NCBI GenBank assembly: GCA_902478865.1
Contig: CABSNA010000080.1
Coordinates: forward strand, 1-6,276
Direction: 5' to 3'
From: an uncultured Collinsella sp.
GTDB taxonomy: Bacteria; Actinomycetota; Coriobacteriia; Coriobacteriales; Coriobacteriaceae
Length of the DNA: 6,276 nucleotides
Position numbers and translations under genes: made by a program. The notes under the pieces were generated by a model. The model saw nothing but the letters and a program-made list of their open reading frames with translations. It was not told where the DNA came from and did not search any database. Of this stretch, positions 1 through 5,906 are shown piece by piece; within the stretch, counting starts at the first letter, position 1; every line of letters begins with the position of its first letter.

Positions 1-481
1 GTTTGGCCAAATCGAGGGCGGATATCGCCCCTACGTCGTACCCGACCGCGCCAAAGTTTGGGTCGACATGCGCCTGACCCCGCCGACCGATACGGCCGCC
101 GCAATCAATATGGTCGAGCATGCCATCGCCGTCGCCGAAGCCACCGTTCCCGGTTGCCATGGCAGCTACACCGTGACGGGCGACCGCCCCGCCATCGAGC
201 GCGATCCGGTCTCTCCCCTTCTAGCTGCACTCAAGTGCGCAGCAGACGATGTAACGGGCACGGATACGACCGTCGGCTTCTTTACCGGCTACACCGACAC
301 TGCCGTCATTGCCGGCAAGACGGGTAACCGTAACTGCATGAGCTATGGCCCAGGCTCGCTCGCGCTCGCCCACAAGCCCAACGAATATGTGCCCCACGCC
401 GACATCGTTCGTTGTCAGCAGGTGCTAATCGCGCTCGCCGATAACGTGCTCTGGGACGCGAGCGGCCAAGTTGGGGCATAA
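1..481 (+). CDS. M20-family zinc metallopeptidase/deacylase (ArgE/DapE/CPG2-like), C-terminal part, 5' truncated
   Basis: The gene is cut by the window start; the first complete codon is at position 2 and TAA is at 479-481, leaving 159 codons. M20 enzymes are cytosolic di-zinc hydrolases that cleave acyl-amino acids or dipeptides (acetylornithine deacetylase, succinyl-diaminopimelate desuccinylase, peptidase T-like and carboxypeptidase G2 types). The fragment begins inside the dimerisation (lid) domain, with the typical stretch around IEGGYRPYVVPDRAKVWVDMR (residues about 4-24). It then returns to the catalytic domain, with GFFTGYTDTAV followed by YGPGSLALAHKPNEYV. In this family the His of the AHxxNE motif (fragment residue 124, codon 371-373) is the last zinc ligand. 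The HxD motif, the other metal ligands and the catalytic Glu lie upstream of the window, so substrate cannot be assigned. An internal ATG at 68 is inside the domain and is not the start. The next gene follows after 40 bp on the same strand, so co-transcription is likely. Confidence 0.88.
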   Translation, partial: FGQIEGGYRPYVVPDRAKVWVDMRLTPPTDTAAAINMVEHAIAVAEATVPGCHGSYTVTGDRPAIERDPVSPLLAALKCAADDVTGTDTTVGFFTGYTDTAVIAGKTGNRNCMSYGPGSLALAHKPNEYVPHADIVRCQQVLIALADNVLWDASGQVGA

Positions 482-521
482 TAAGCCGCGAACAAACCGA
501 CTCGTGCGTTAGGACCGCCCC

Positions 522-1211
522 ATGAAAGCACTTCCGTTTCCCTGCATCCGCCCGGCTCAGGACCGCGTGCTCGAGGCACTGCCTGCAATGGGCAGCATCC
601 TGAGCGGCAACGATGCTCTGCGCGGAGCCATTGCCGATGGTCTGATGCTCAAGGATCCAGGCGCGGCGTATTACGTGTACGAATGCTCGGGTGAGCCGGG
701 ACGCGTGACGGGTGTCGTGGCGATTTGCCCGGTTAACGTGCTGACGGGTGGCGACGAGGCTGCCGCCGAGAGCATCGACGCACTCGCCACCGCGCGCGCG
801 ATCGCCGAGCTCAAGGTGCAGCCGCGCCCCGTGTCGCTCGCCTACGAGGCGTCGCCCGTCATGGATATCATTTTGAGCGCTGCCAAAGAGGGCGCATCGC
901 TCTACGCCGTCACCGATCCCGCGGGCGTCACACATCGCGTGTGGGAGGTCAAGCGCGAGGACGCCGTTGCCGCCATCCGTGCCATGCTCGATCAGGCGCC
1001 CGACCCGGTGTTCGCCGGTGACTCCGCCTATGTCGCCGCACTGGCTGGGGCATCGCAGATTCTGGCCGACGAGGCCCGCGCTGCCGGCGCCTACTCTGGC
1101 AAAGAGCCGTTCAACTTTGCTGTAGCCGTGCTGTTCCCCGCCGCGCAGGTCAGCGGCAGCGCGCCGCAGGTTCCGACGGGTCTGCTCACTCACCAGGTCT
1201 CACGGTTCTAG
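522..1211 (+). CDS. DUF1015-like protein (COG4198 type), short and motif-degenerate
   Basis: This encodes 229 residues. The ATG at 522 has an AGGA site at 511-514 with 7-nt spacing. The N-terminus (MKALPFPCIRPAQDRV) resembles the 'PF.AIRP' opening of DUF1015 proteins. Later parts follow the same plan: a 'DPGAAYYVYEC' stretch near residues 45-55, a 'GVVAICPVN' strand near 64-72, 'PRPVSLAYEASP' near 100-112 and 'FNFAVAVLFPAAQV' near 198-211. DUF1015 has no established biochemical role; it is often found near serine biosynthesis genes in Firmicutes, but not here. Two hallmarks of the family seem lost. The 'HE.T' segment is replaced by Ala-rich sequence around residues 84-95, and the 'ADGHHR' motif reads AGDSAYVAAL near 164-173. 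Typical members are around 400 residues, so this one also lacks the C-terminal part. It is either a divergent subfamily or a functionally reduced copy. It probably shares a transcript with the upstream M20 gene and ends at the 1258-1296 hairpin. Confidence 0.6.
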   Translation: MKALPFPCIRPAQDRVLEALPAMGSILSGNDALRGAIADGLMLKDPGAAYYVYECSGEPGRVTGVVAICPVNVLTGGDEAAAESIDALATARAIAELKVQPRPVSLAYEASPVMDIILSAAKEGASLYAVTDPAGVTHRVWEVKREDAVAAIRAMLDQAPDPVFAGDSAYVAALAGASQILADEARAAGAYSGKEPFNFAVAVLFPAAQVSGSAPQVPTGLLTHQVSRF

Positions 1212-1257
1212 CGAACTCAAACGCTAAGCTGGAAAACCCAGCATCCAAACAAACAAG

Positions 1258-1296
1258 GGGCGGAGATGCAGCAAACGCATGCACCTCCGCCCTTTT
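1258..1296 (+). terminator. Intrinsic terminator between convergent genes
   Basis: GGGCGGAG (1258-1265) pairs perfectly with CTCCGCCC (1285-1292). After one A/C mismatch, TGCA (1267-1270) pairs with TGCA (1280-1283), leaving a 9-nt loop. TTTT follows at 1293-1296. It lies 46 bp after the DUF1015-like gene and 44 bp beyond the end of the convergent phosphatase gene. On the - strand the hairpin is followed by CTTGTTTGTTTGG, which is only moderately T-rich, so it may also end the - strand operon, less efficiently. A smaller hairpin (GCTGG 1228-1232 with CCAGC 1238-1242) lies just before it. Confidence 0.8.
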
Positions 1297-1340
1297 CGCA
1301 TCAAACAATTACGCCGGTAAACCGGGCCGCAACGTCAGCG

Positions 1341-1976
1341 TTATCCACGCTGCGGACCTGCCGCCGCCACGAGCGGCTCTAGCCCCAGCTCGCGCGCGTA
1401 GTCTTCCTGCGTAAAGACTTCGACCAGTTCAAACGTATCGGCCGCATCGTCAAACGCAAAATGCAGCACTGAGCAGTTGCCCGGCACGCGTTCGCGCTCG
1501 TCAGCCGCCGCGCCCCGCACGTGGTCCAAAAACTCCTTGATAGCTGAGCCATGACTTACCGCGAGCACGCACGTATGGTCCGGACGCTGCATAAGATCGG
1601 TCAGCGTCGCCACCATGCGCGTGCGCACCTGGATCTGGCCCTCGCCGCCAAACTGCCGATAGAAGTCGCGCCACGGGCGCTCGGGCATAAGCATCACGCG
1701 CTCGGCCTCAAAGTCGCCAAAGAACCACTCACGCAGGCCGTCCAGGCGCTCGTACGCCAAGCCCGGCCACAAGTTGGCGATAGTCTGCTCGGTGCGATGA
1801 AGCGTAGAGGTGTAGGCATGATCGGGCTCAATGCCGCGCGCACGTAAAAACATGCCGGCGCGCGCCGCCTGGTCGCAACCCAACTGCGTAAGCGGCGAGT
1901 CACTCCACCCCTGAATGATACGCTTAAGGTTGTATATCGTCTGTCCATGACGGACCAGATACAGATCTTTATTCAT
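1341..1976 (-). CDS. Histidine phosphatase family protein (phosphoglycerate-mutase-like), copy A
   Basis: This is a 211-residue protein of the branch-1 histidine phosphatase superfamily, which uses a phospho-histidine intermediate on small phosphorylated metabolites. The catalytic parts are intact: LVRHGQT at residues 7-13 (nucleophile His10), the S-T-L-x-R motif with Arg61, the acid Glu83 in LREWFFGDFE, and SHGS with His142. The start was set at MNKDLYL because AAAGGA at 1982-1987 sits 5 nt upstream of that ATG. The frame is open further upstream to about 2027, but that would overlap the neighbouring gene and lacks a comparable ribosome site. The upstream phosphatase gene ends 17 bp away, and the two proteins align over nearly their whole length, so this is a tandem paralogue. 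Copy A carries about 30 extra C-terminal residues (VEVFTQEDYARELGLEPL...). The exact substrate cannot be told from sequence; cofactor-dependent mutase activity is less likely than phosphatase activity given the short length. Confidence 0.9.
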   Translation of the reverse strand: MNKDLYLVRHGQTIYNLKRIIQGWSDSPLTQLGCDQAARAGMFLRARGIEPDHAYTSTLHRTEQTIANLWPGLAYERLDGLREWFFGDFEAERVMLMPERPWRDFYRQFGGEGQIQVRTRMVATLTDLMQRPDHTCVLAVSHGSAIKEFLDHVRGAAADERERVPGNCSVLHFAFDDAADTFELVEVFTQEDYARELGLEPLVAAAGPQRG

Positions 1977-1993
1977 AGGGGTCCTTTCGTTCG

Positions 1994-2536
1994 TTACCAA
2001 CCCAAGAGCGAAAACGCCCCGTCGCAATAGCCAAAATGAAGCACGACACCGTTGTCGGGTAGCTCTCCCCCGCCAGTCACATACTCAAGAAACTCCTGGC
2101 AGGCTGAGCCGTGGGAAACCGCCAGCACGCAGTCGTGCTGCGGCCGGGCCATAATACGGGACAGCGCCGCGACCATGCGCGACTGAAGCTGCACTTCCGA
2201 CTCGCCGCCAAAGGCCACCGGATAATCGCCCCAGGGCTGCGGCGGCATCTCGCGATTTGATGTGCCCTCCAGCGAGCCAAAATGCCACTCACGCAGGTCA
2301 TCGACCAGCTCAATGGAACGGCCCTCGCCAACGATAAGCTCGGCCGTATGCCGCGCCCGGCCCAACGGCGAGGAATACACATGATCAAAGGCCACGCCAC
2401 GCGCCGCAAACGCCGTACGCGCCGTCAGCGCCTGCTCGCGCCCGCGCGCCGTAAGCGGCGAATCGTGCCAGCCCTGCAAAATGCTCTGCACATTGAGCTC
2501 AGTCTGCCCATGCCGCACCAAATACAGATCTGCCAC
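1994..2536 (-). CDS. Histidine phosphatase family protein, copy B (GTG start)
   Basis: This is a 180-residue paralogue of the gene that follows it. It begins at GTG (2534-2536), directly at the family's N-terminal strand (DLYLVRHGQT). A purine-rich AGGGGAG site at 2542-2548 lies 5 nt upstream. Catalytic residues are His9, Arg60 (SSPLGRARHTA), Glu83 (LREWHFGSLEG) and His142 (VSHGS). The stretches QGWHDSPLT, FGGE.E.Q.. and CVLAVSHGSA..EFL are nearly the same in copy A, so the pair probably arose by local duplication followed by divergence in the lid region. The protein stops at FSLLGW, about 30 residues shorter than copy A, although the core fold is complete. It probably forms an operon with copy A (17-bp gap) and possibly with the nitroreductase upstream (82-bp gap holding a hairpin). 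Substrate is unknown. Confidence 0.88.
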   Translation of the reverse strand: MADLYLVRHGQTELNVQSILQGWHDSPLTARGREQALTARTAFAARGVAFDHVYSSPLGRARHTAELIVGEGRSIELVDDLREWHFGSLEGTSNREMPPQPWGDYPVAFGGESEVQLQSRMVAALSRIMARPQHDCVLAVSHGSACQEFLEYVTGGGELPDNGVVLHFGYCDGAFSLLGW

Positions 2537-2551
2537 ACGCCCTCCCCTCGT

Positions 2552-2586
2552 ACCACCACAAAGGGGACAGGCACCTTTGTGGTGGT
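2552..2586. repeat. Perfect 13-bp-stem palindrome, REP-like
   Basis: ACCACCACAAAGG (2552-2564) is the exact reverse complement of CCTTTGTGGTGGT (2574-2586), around a 9-nt loop GGACAGGCA. No T-run follows on either strand, so it is not a classical intrinsic terminator. It fills nearly half of the 82-bp gap between the nitroreductase stop and the start of phosphatase copy B, and lies only 3 nt upstream of copy B's ribosome site. The core GGGGACAGGCACC resembles, from memory, sequences found many times in genomes with REP-associated tyrosine transposases. Whether it is multicopy here cannot be seen from one window. Confidence 0.7.
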
Positions 2587-2618
2587 TTACCGTCTGATCA
2601 CGCCGCGGTGACGCTCAG

Positions 2619-3290
2619 CTACACCAGCACGTCGGCGAGCGAACGCTTGGGTACGTGGTGCACCTGTGCCTCGTCGCGCCAATAATTGATGGAGCCATCG
2701 GGGTTGGAATCGATCGCATCGATCACCTGTATCTCGGCCGGAACGCCAAAGGCCATGATCAGCTTGAGCTCATACTTGTCGTTATCGAGCCCCATGGCAT
2801 CGATCGCATGGGGCGTAAAGGCCTTGAACATGCAGGCTGCCACCTCGGGCGTAGCGCTGCGGGCGGCGAGCATCATCGTCTGCGCGGCAATGCCCGTGTC
2901 GACCTCGGTAATGGGAGCGGCAGGCTTGCCCGGAACGGCGCGCTCAGCCAGAATCGCGATGTAGCCGGTCGGGCGCTCGCCCTCGGCAGGACCCGGCCAA
3001 TCCTTGAGCGCACCGGCCCATGCAAGCTCGTCAAATACACGCGCGCAGTCCTCTGCACCGCTTACCACATGAAAACGCAGACGCTGAGCATTGGCACCGC
3101 AGGGAGCCAGGTGCGCCAGTTCCGCCAGCTCGAGCAAAAACTCGCGCGGCACGCGCATGGACTCGTCAAAGCGACGGCACGTGCGGGCACGACGGACCAG
3201 CGCATCAAACGCTTCCAGACCGAGCTTTTCGCAACCTTGCTTTGCCATCGATTCGACACTCGACGGTGCCTCGGGAACTGCTTCGTTCAT
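2619..3290 (-). CDS. Nitroreductase family protein (FMN-dependent oxidoreductase)
   Basis: This is a 223-residue flavoprotein of the nitroreductase fold, normally a cytosolic FMN homodimer using NAD(P)H to reduce nitroaromatics, quinones or flavins. Visible landmarks: RRARTCRRFDES (residues 33-44, phosphate-binding Arg region), LAPCGANAQRLRFHVV (61-76, the 'APSgaNaQP' FMN loop), VDTGIAAQTMMLAA (130-143), AFGVPAE (180-186) and the C-terminal YWRDEAQVHHVPKRSLADVLV (203-223). In APCGANAQ, Cys replaces the usual Ser. The ATG at 3288-3290 was chosen because the family starts near here and a GGGGG site (3296-3300) lies 5 nt upstream. The frame is open back to about 3458, but that extension shows no family similarity and would cover the promoter region. 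A second in-frame Met lies at residue 15. It is the first gene of a probable operon with the two histidine phosphatases. A DtxR-like box 28 bp upstream suggests metal-responsive control. Confidence 0.88.
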   Translation of the reverse strand: MNEAVPEAPSSVESMAKQGCEKLGLEAFDALVRRARTCRRFDESMRVPREFLLELAELAHLAPCGANAQRLRFHVVSGAEDCARVFDELAWAGALKDWPGPAEGERPTGYIAILAERAVPGKPAAPITEVDTGIAAQTMMLAARSATPEVAACMFKAFTPHAIDAMGLDNDKYELKLIMAFGVPAEIQVIDAIDSNPDGSINYWRDEAQVHHVPKRSLADVLV

Positions 3291-3318
3291 AGGGACCCCC
3301 AATACAAGCCAATTGTCC

Positions 3319-3337
3319 TTAGGAAAATCTAACCTAA
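3319..3337. promoter_or_regulatory. Candidate DtxR/IdeR-type iron box
   Basis: The sequence TTAGGAAAATCTAACCTAA matches the actinobacterial iron-box consensus TTAGGTTAGSCTAACCTAA at 15 of 19 positions by my count. The outer TTAGG/CCTAA arms and one whole half (CTAACCTAA) are exact. It lies 28 bp upstream of the nitroreductase start codon and about 190 bp upstream of the divergent HdeD-like gene. DtxR-family proteins bind such sites with Fe(II) or Mn(II) as co-repressor. Repression of the nitroreductase operon under metal sufficiency is inferred from position. Confidence 0.6.
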
Positions 3338-3366
3338 AACGTAGGCAATAACGAACAGGGCTGCAA
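3338..3366 (-). promoter_or_regulatory. Possible promoter of the nitroreductase operon
   Basis: On the - strand, TTGCAG (3361-3366) and TACGTT (3338-3343) are separated by 17 bp, an acceptable but weak -35/-10 pair. The -10 directly abuts the iron-box candidate, so transcription would begin inside the box, a geometry that fits repression. The -10 is poor, so the assignment is tentative. The rest of the 235-bp gap (3291-3525) shows no RNA gene or ORF I can support, and no clear + strand promoter. Confidence 0.35.
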
Positions 3367-3525
3367 TGTTCTACACCTGTTGAATAGAAAATCGCGACGT
3401 GGGGAACAACGGAAACAATTCGGGACCTTTGGGTTACGTTTCGCCCTCCCCGACCCATACGCCAGCGCCTTTAAGCGATACTGGTTGTAACGATCAAGGC
3501 TTACGCCGCACGGAAAGGAGACATT

Positions 3526-4128
3526 ATGGGCATCTTTAAGAACGATGACCAAAAATCGAGCCAGTTTGGATTTGACGAGAAAAGCATGGCGGGCAAAGCC
3601 GTCAAGGCCGTGCGCTGGATCTACGCCATCACGGGCGTTGTGGCGCTCATTGCTGGCATCGCGCTGCTTTTTGCACCCGCCAAGTCCCTCGTCTTTTTGA
3701 CGACTGTCCTGGGTTTTTACTTTGTAATCACTGCTGCCATCAGACTGTTCACTGCCATTTTTGAGCCGCTGCTGCCCACCGGTTGGCGCGTGACGAGCAT
3801 CATCTCCAACCTACTCATTATCCTGGGCGGCGTCATAATCCTGCGCAACCAGGCCTTCTCGACCGCGACACTCACCACGATGGTGGTTATCGTGGCCGGC
3901 TTTGGCTGGATTGTCGAAGGTGTCATGTCCATTCTGGAGTCCGAGCTTTCGTCTAACCGTGCCCTCGCCATCCTGAGCGGCGCGCTCTCCATCATCGCCG
4001 GCATGTTCGTATTTATCTATCCGCTGTGGTCGGCAAAGATGCTCGTCATCTTTAGCGGCGCAGCGCTCCTGGTGTTTGGCGTGACGCTCATTGTCCGCGC
4101 CATTCAGTTTGGCAAACTGGTGCGCTAG
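3526..4128 (+). CDS. HdeD/DUF308 family six-helix membrane protein
   Basis: This is a 200-residue integral membrane protein. A polar N-terminus of about 30 residues (MGIFKNDDQKSSQFGFDEKS...) is followed by six hydrophobic segments near 32-50, 53-76, 90-107, 114-135, 145-166 and 170-193. They are arranged as three helix pairs, as in the DUF308 repeat of the HdeD acid-resistance membrane protein. Typical features include an early 'GVVALIAGIALLFAP' helix and the later 'ALAILSGALSIIAGMFVFIYP' segment. The molecular function of the family is not established; E. coli HdeD contributes to acid resistance at high cell density. AAAGGAG at 3514-3520 lies 5 nt from the ATG, the strongest ribosome site in the window. 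The stop TAG (4126-4128) is immediately followed by the ATG of the next gene, so the two are co-transcribed and probably translationally coupled. Confidence 0.85.
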   Translation: MGIFKNDDQKSSQFGFDEKSMAGKAVKAVRWIYAITGVVALIAGIALLFAPAKSLVFLTTVLGFYFVITAAIRLFTAIFEPLLPTGWRVTSIISNLLIILGGVIILRNQAFSTATLTTMVVIVAGFGWIVEGVMSILESELSSNRALAILSGALSIIAGMFVFIYPLWSAKMLVIFSGAALLVFGVTLIVRAIQFGKLVR

Positions 4129-4611
4129 ATGCCAAAGACGCTTTTTATTGATGCCGACGCCTGCCCGGTTACGCGCGAGTCGATCGACTGCGCGCGGTGG
4201 GCGGGCGTTGCCGTGGTTATCGCCGGCAACAGCACGCAAAACCTGGAGCGTCACATTCGCCGCGACGACCCGCGCGATACCGAGCACGCGCGACGCGGCT
4301 TTTGGGTCACCACGCTCGATGTGAGCGTGGGCGCCGACAGCGCCGACTTTGCCATTGTCGAACGCCTGCAGGCGGGCGACGTGGTCGTGACACAGGACAT
4401 TGGCCTAGCAAGCATGGTGCTCAGCCGCGATGCCGCCGCAATCGGTGTACGTGGGCGTGTGTACGACAAGGCGACCATCGACATGCAGTTGTTTATTCGT
4501 CACGAGGAAAAGAAGGTGCGTCGCGCCGGCGGTCGCACCCGCGGGCCGGCGGCCTTCACCAGCGAAGACCGCGCCCGCTTTAAACGCAACCTCACCGAGC
4601 TGCTGCGCTAA
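4129..4611 (+). CDS. yaiI: YaiI/YqxD family protein (UPF0178, DUF188)
   Basis: This 160-residue protein is close to full length for the family. Signature pieces are FIDADACPV at residues 6-14 (two acidic residues at the end of the first strand), VGADSADFAIV (67-77), GDVVVTQDIGLA (83-94), the GVRGRVYD segment (106-113), and a C-terminal R..GGRTRGP.AFT..DR..F...L..LL stretch (131-159). Acidic residues at the ends of parallel strands resemble PIN/NYN-like nuclease folds, and a metal-dependent nuclease role has been suggested for this family; it is not proven. The start codon directly follows the stop of the HdeD-like gene with no gap and only a weak purine site (GGTG, inside the upstream gene), so translation probably depends on ribosomes finishing that gene. 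It ends 2 bp before a strong terminator. Confidence 0.93.
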   Translation: MPKTLFIDADACPVTRESIDCARWAGVAVVIAGNSTQNLERHIRRDDPRDTEHARRGFWVTTLDVSVGADSADFAIVERLQAGDVVVTQDIGLASMVLSRDAAAIGVRGRVYDKATIDMQLFIRHEEKKVRRAGGRTRGPAAFTSEDRARFKRNLTELLR

Positions 4612-4613
4612 CC

Positions 4614-4658
4614 AAGGTAGATTTTCGGGACATGCCCGGAAATCTACCTTTTTGTTTT
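4614..4658 (+). terminator. Strong intrinsic terminator after the YaiI/YqxD gene
   Basis: AAGGTAGATTT (4614-4624) pairs perfectly with AAATCTACCTT (4640-4650). The helix continues through a T-G wobble and CGGG/CCCG (4626-4629 with 4635-4638) to a 5-nt loop. The T-rich tract TTTTTGTTTT covers 4649-4658. The stem starts 2 nt after the stop codon. No T-run lies on the other side, so it acts in the + direction only. Confidence 0.95.
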
Positions 4659-4692
4659 GAGCGGTGTGAGCGCTCGGAATCCATGGCTCAAC

Positions 4693-4768
4693 AAAAAACG
4701 GGCTTCAAAATGCCATGCGTCGCCGCATTGCGCAGGCGCCGAGCATGGCTATTTGAAGCCCATTTTTT
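4693..4768. terminator. Bidirectional terminator between convergent YaiI/YqxD and exporter genes
   Basis: GGGCTTCAAA (4700-4709) pairs with TTTGAAGCCC (4752-4761). After a 2x2 internal loop, GCCATGC (4712-4718) pairs with GCATGGC (4743-4749), and CGCC/GGCG (4721-4724 with 4735-4738) can extend the apex. A6 (4693-4698) and T6 (4763-4768) flank the stem, giving a T-run after the hairpin on both strands. On the - strand it lies just 8 bp past the exporter stop codon, and this is probably its main role. On the + strand it backs up the 4614-4658 terminator. Confidence 0.9.
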
Positions 4769-4776
4769 AGGCCTAC

Positions 4777-5865
4777 TTAGAGGCCGAAGGCGGATAGGAT
4801 AAGGCCCCAGCCGGCGCCGATGACGTACATCATGACCAGGAACACGGCGTTTTCACGAGCGCTGCGGTTGGTGCGGAACAGGACAAGATAGCCCACGCCA
4901 GCGGAAATGAGCGTGCCGGCGAGCATCGGCGCCAGCTGTAGCGCGCCCTCCAGGTACAGCTGCGTAATGACCACGCTGGCCGAGCAGTTGGGGATCAGGC
5001 CGACGAGTGCCGAGCCCAAGACGGCGAGCGTCTCGTTGCCACGCAGGAACTGCTCGATCGCGGACTCGCCGAAGGTCTCGAGCACGGCGACCAGAATCAG
5101 CGTCACCAGAAAAATGAATACCGATACCTGCACGGTGTGCGAGATGGCGCTGCGAATAATCGACAGGAGGGGCGCGCTCTCGTGAGAGTGGGAGTGACCG
5201 TGGCCATCATGGTGTTCATGCTCGCCCCCATGACCGTGATCGTGTCCATGTCCGTGTTCGTACTCGTCCTCGTCTTCATCGCAACCGCAATGGTCGCGCT
5301 CGCACAGCTCATGGATGTGATCGGCGCTCACGCCCGCCTCGGCCACTTCATCAATGATGTCGCCCCCGGTATGGTCGTCGTGCGCGCAGTTCACATGAGC
5401 CGGATTGGAAGCGGTCCCCAGCACGGTACGGCGAATCGCCGCATGCGCGCGAGCGTTACGACGAAGGCCGCGGATAGCCGCGTCCACGATAAAGCCCGTG
5501 ACCAGCGCGATCAGTGCCTTCGAAGCCAAAAGCATCGCCATGGTCTGCACGGGAACCTGCTCGGCAAGTAGCAGCGGCAGCATCTCGTCGGAGGTCGAAA
5601 GGAACACCGCCACCAACGTGCCCAAGGTCACGACACGACCGGCGTACAGCGTGGCCGCCATTGCCGAAAAGCCGCACTGCGGCACCATGCCCAGTAACGA
5701 GCCAACCACGGGGCCCGCGGCACCAGCGCGCTTGATGGCGCCGTTAACGCTGTCACCCGCGACGTGCTCAAGTGTCTCGAGAGCAAGATACGTCACCAAC
5801 AAAAACGGCGCCAGCGAGAGCGTGTCCTTGCCGGCGTCGAGCAGAATATCAATCAGCAAATCCAT
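4777..5865 (-). CDS. Putative manganese/heavy-metal exporter, ArsP_2-like (PF11449 type), with His-rich loop
   Basis: This 362-residue membrane protein has two hydrophobic halves. The first (about 13-131) contains GSLLGMVPQCGFSAMAATLYAGR and the second (about 236-362) GSALVGLIPNCSASVVITQLYLEG. The shared G..P.C..S motifs (VPQC 61-64, IPNC 291-294) point to an internal duplication and to the family annotated as putative manganese transporter or 10-TM heavy-metal exporter (formerly 'arsenic efflux protein'). Between them, residues 156-228 form a hydrophilic loop with Cys160, Cys188, Cys193 and Cys195, an acidic run (DEDEDEYE, about 196-203), and 12 His in residues 204-228. This looks like a metal-binding, probably cytosolic, sensor or buffer. 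Substrate (Mn versus Zn, Ni, Co or other metal) is inferred, not shown. GAAAGG (5877-5882) lies 11 nt before the ATG, which is rather far. It is divergent from the gene at 6038 and followed at once by a hairpin terminator. Confidence 0.85.
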   Translation of the reverse strand: MDLLIDILLDAGKDTLSLAPFLLVTYLALETLEHVAGDSVNGAIKRAGAAGPVVGSLLGMVPQCGFSAMAATLYAGRVVTLGTLVAVFLSTSDEMLPLLLAEQVPVQTMAMLLASKALIALVTGFIVDAAIRGLRRNARAHAAIRRTVLGTASNPAHVNCAHDDHTGGDIIDEVAEAGVSADHIHELCERDHCGCDEDEDEYEHGHGHDHGHGGEHEHHDGHGHSHSHESAPLLSIIRSAISHTVQVSVFIFLVTLILVAVLETFGESAIEQFLRGNETLAVLGSALVGLIPNCSASVVITQLYLEGALQLAPMLAGTLISAGVGYLVLFRTNRSARENAVFLVMMYVIGAGWGLILSAFGL

Positions 5866-5906
5866 GACGGATGGAACCTTTCATGTCTTTCGGCAGCATT
5901 GTAAAA

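Noticed and set aside
306..1193. Long - strand open frame (295 codons) across the M20 and DUF1015-like genes
   Set aside because: It is antisense to two well-supported genes, is Arg/Gly/His-rich as expected from shadow frames in high-GC DNA, and spans the intergenic gap and both neighbours with no recognisable motif.
1314..1325. CCGGT-AA-ACCGG inverted repeat as a terminator of the - strand operon
   Set aside because: The arms are short, the loop is too small for a full hairpin, and no T-run follows; the nearby 1258-1296 hairpin is a better candidate.
1977..2027. N-terminal extension of phosphatase copy A to an upstream Met
   Set aside because: It would overlap the end of copy B, adds residues before the family's first strand, and has a worse ribosome site than the ATG at 1976.
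3291..3458. N-terminal extension of the nitroreductase by 56 residues
   Set aside because: The extension has no family similarity, and it contains the iron-box candidate and promoter-like elements; the ATG at 3290 fits the family length.
5137..5571. Hydrophobic + strand open frame that looks like a membrane protein (MVFMLAPMTVIVSMSV...)
   Set aside because: It is the antisense of the exporter's His-rich loop: His codons CAT/CAC read as ATG/GTG on the other strand, producing false Met/Val-rich sequence.
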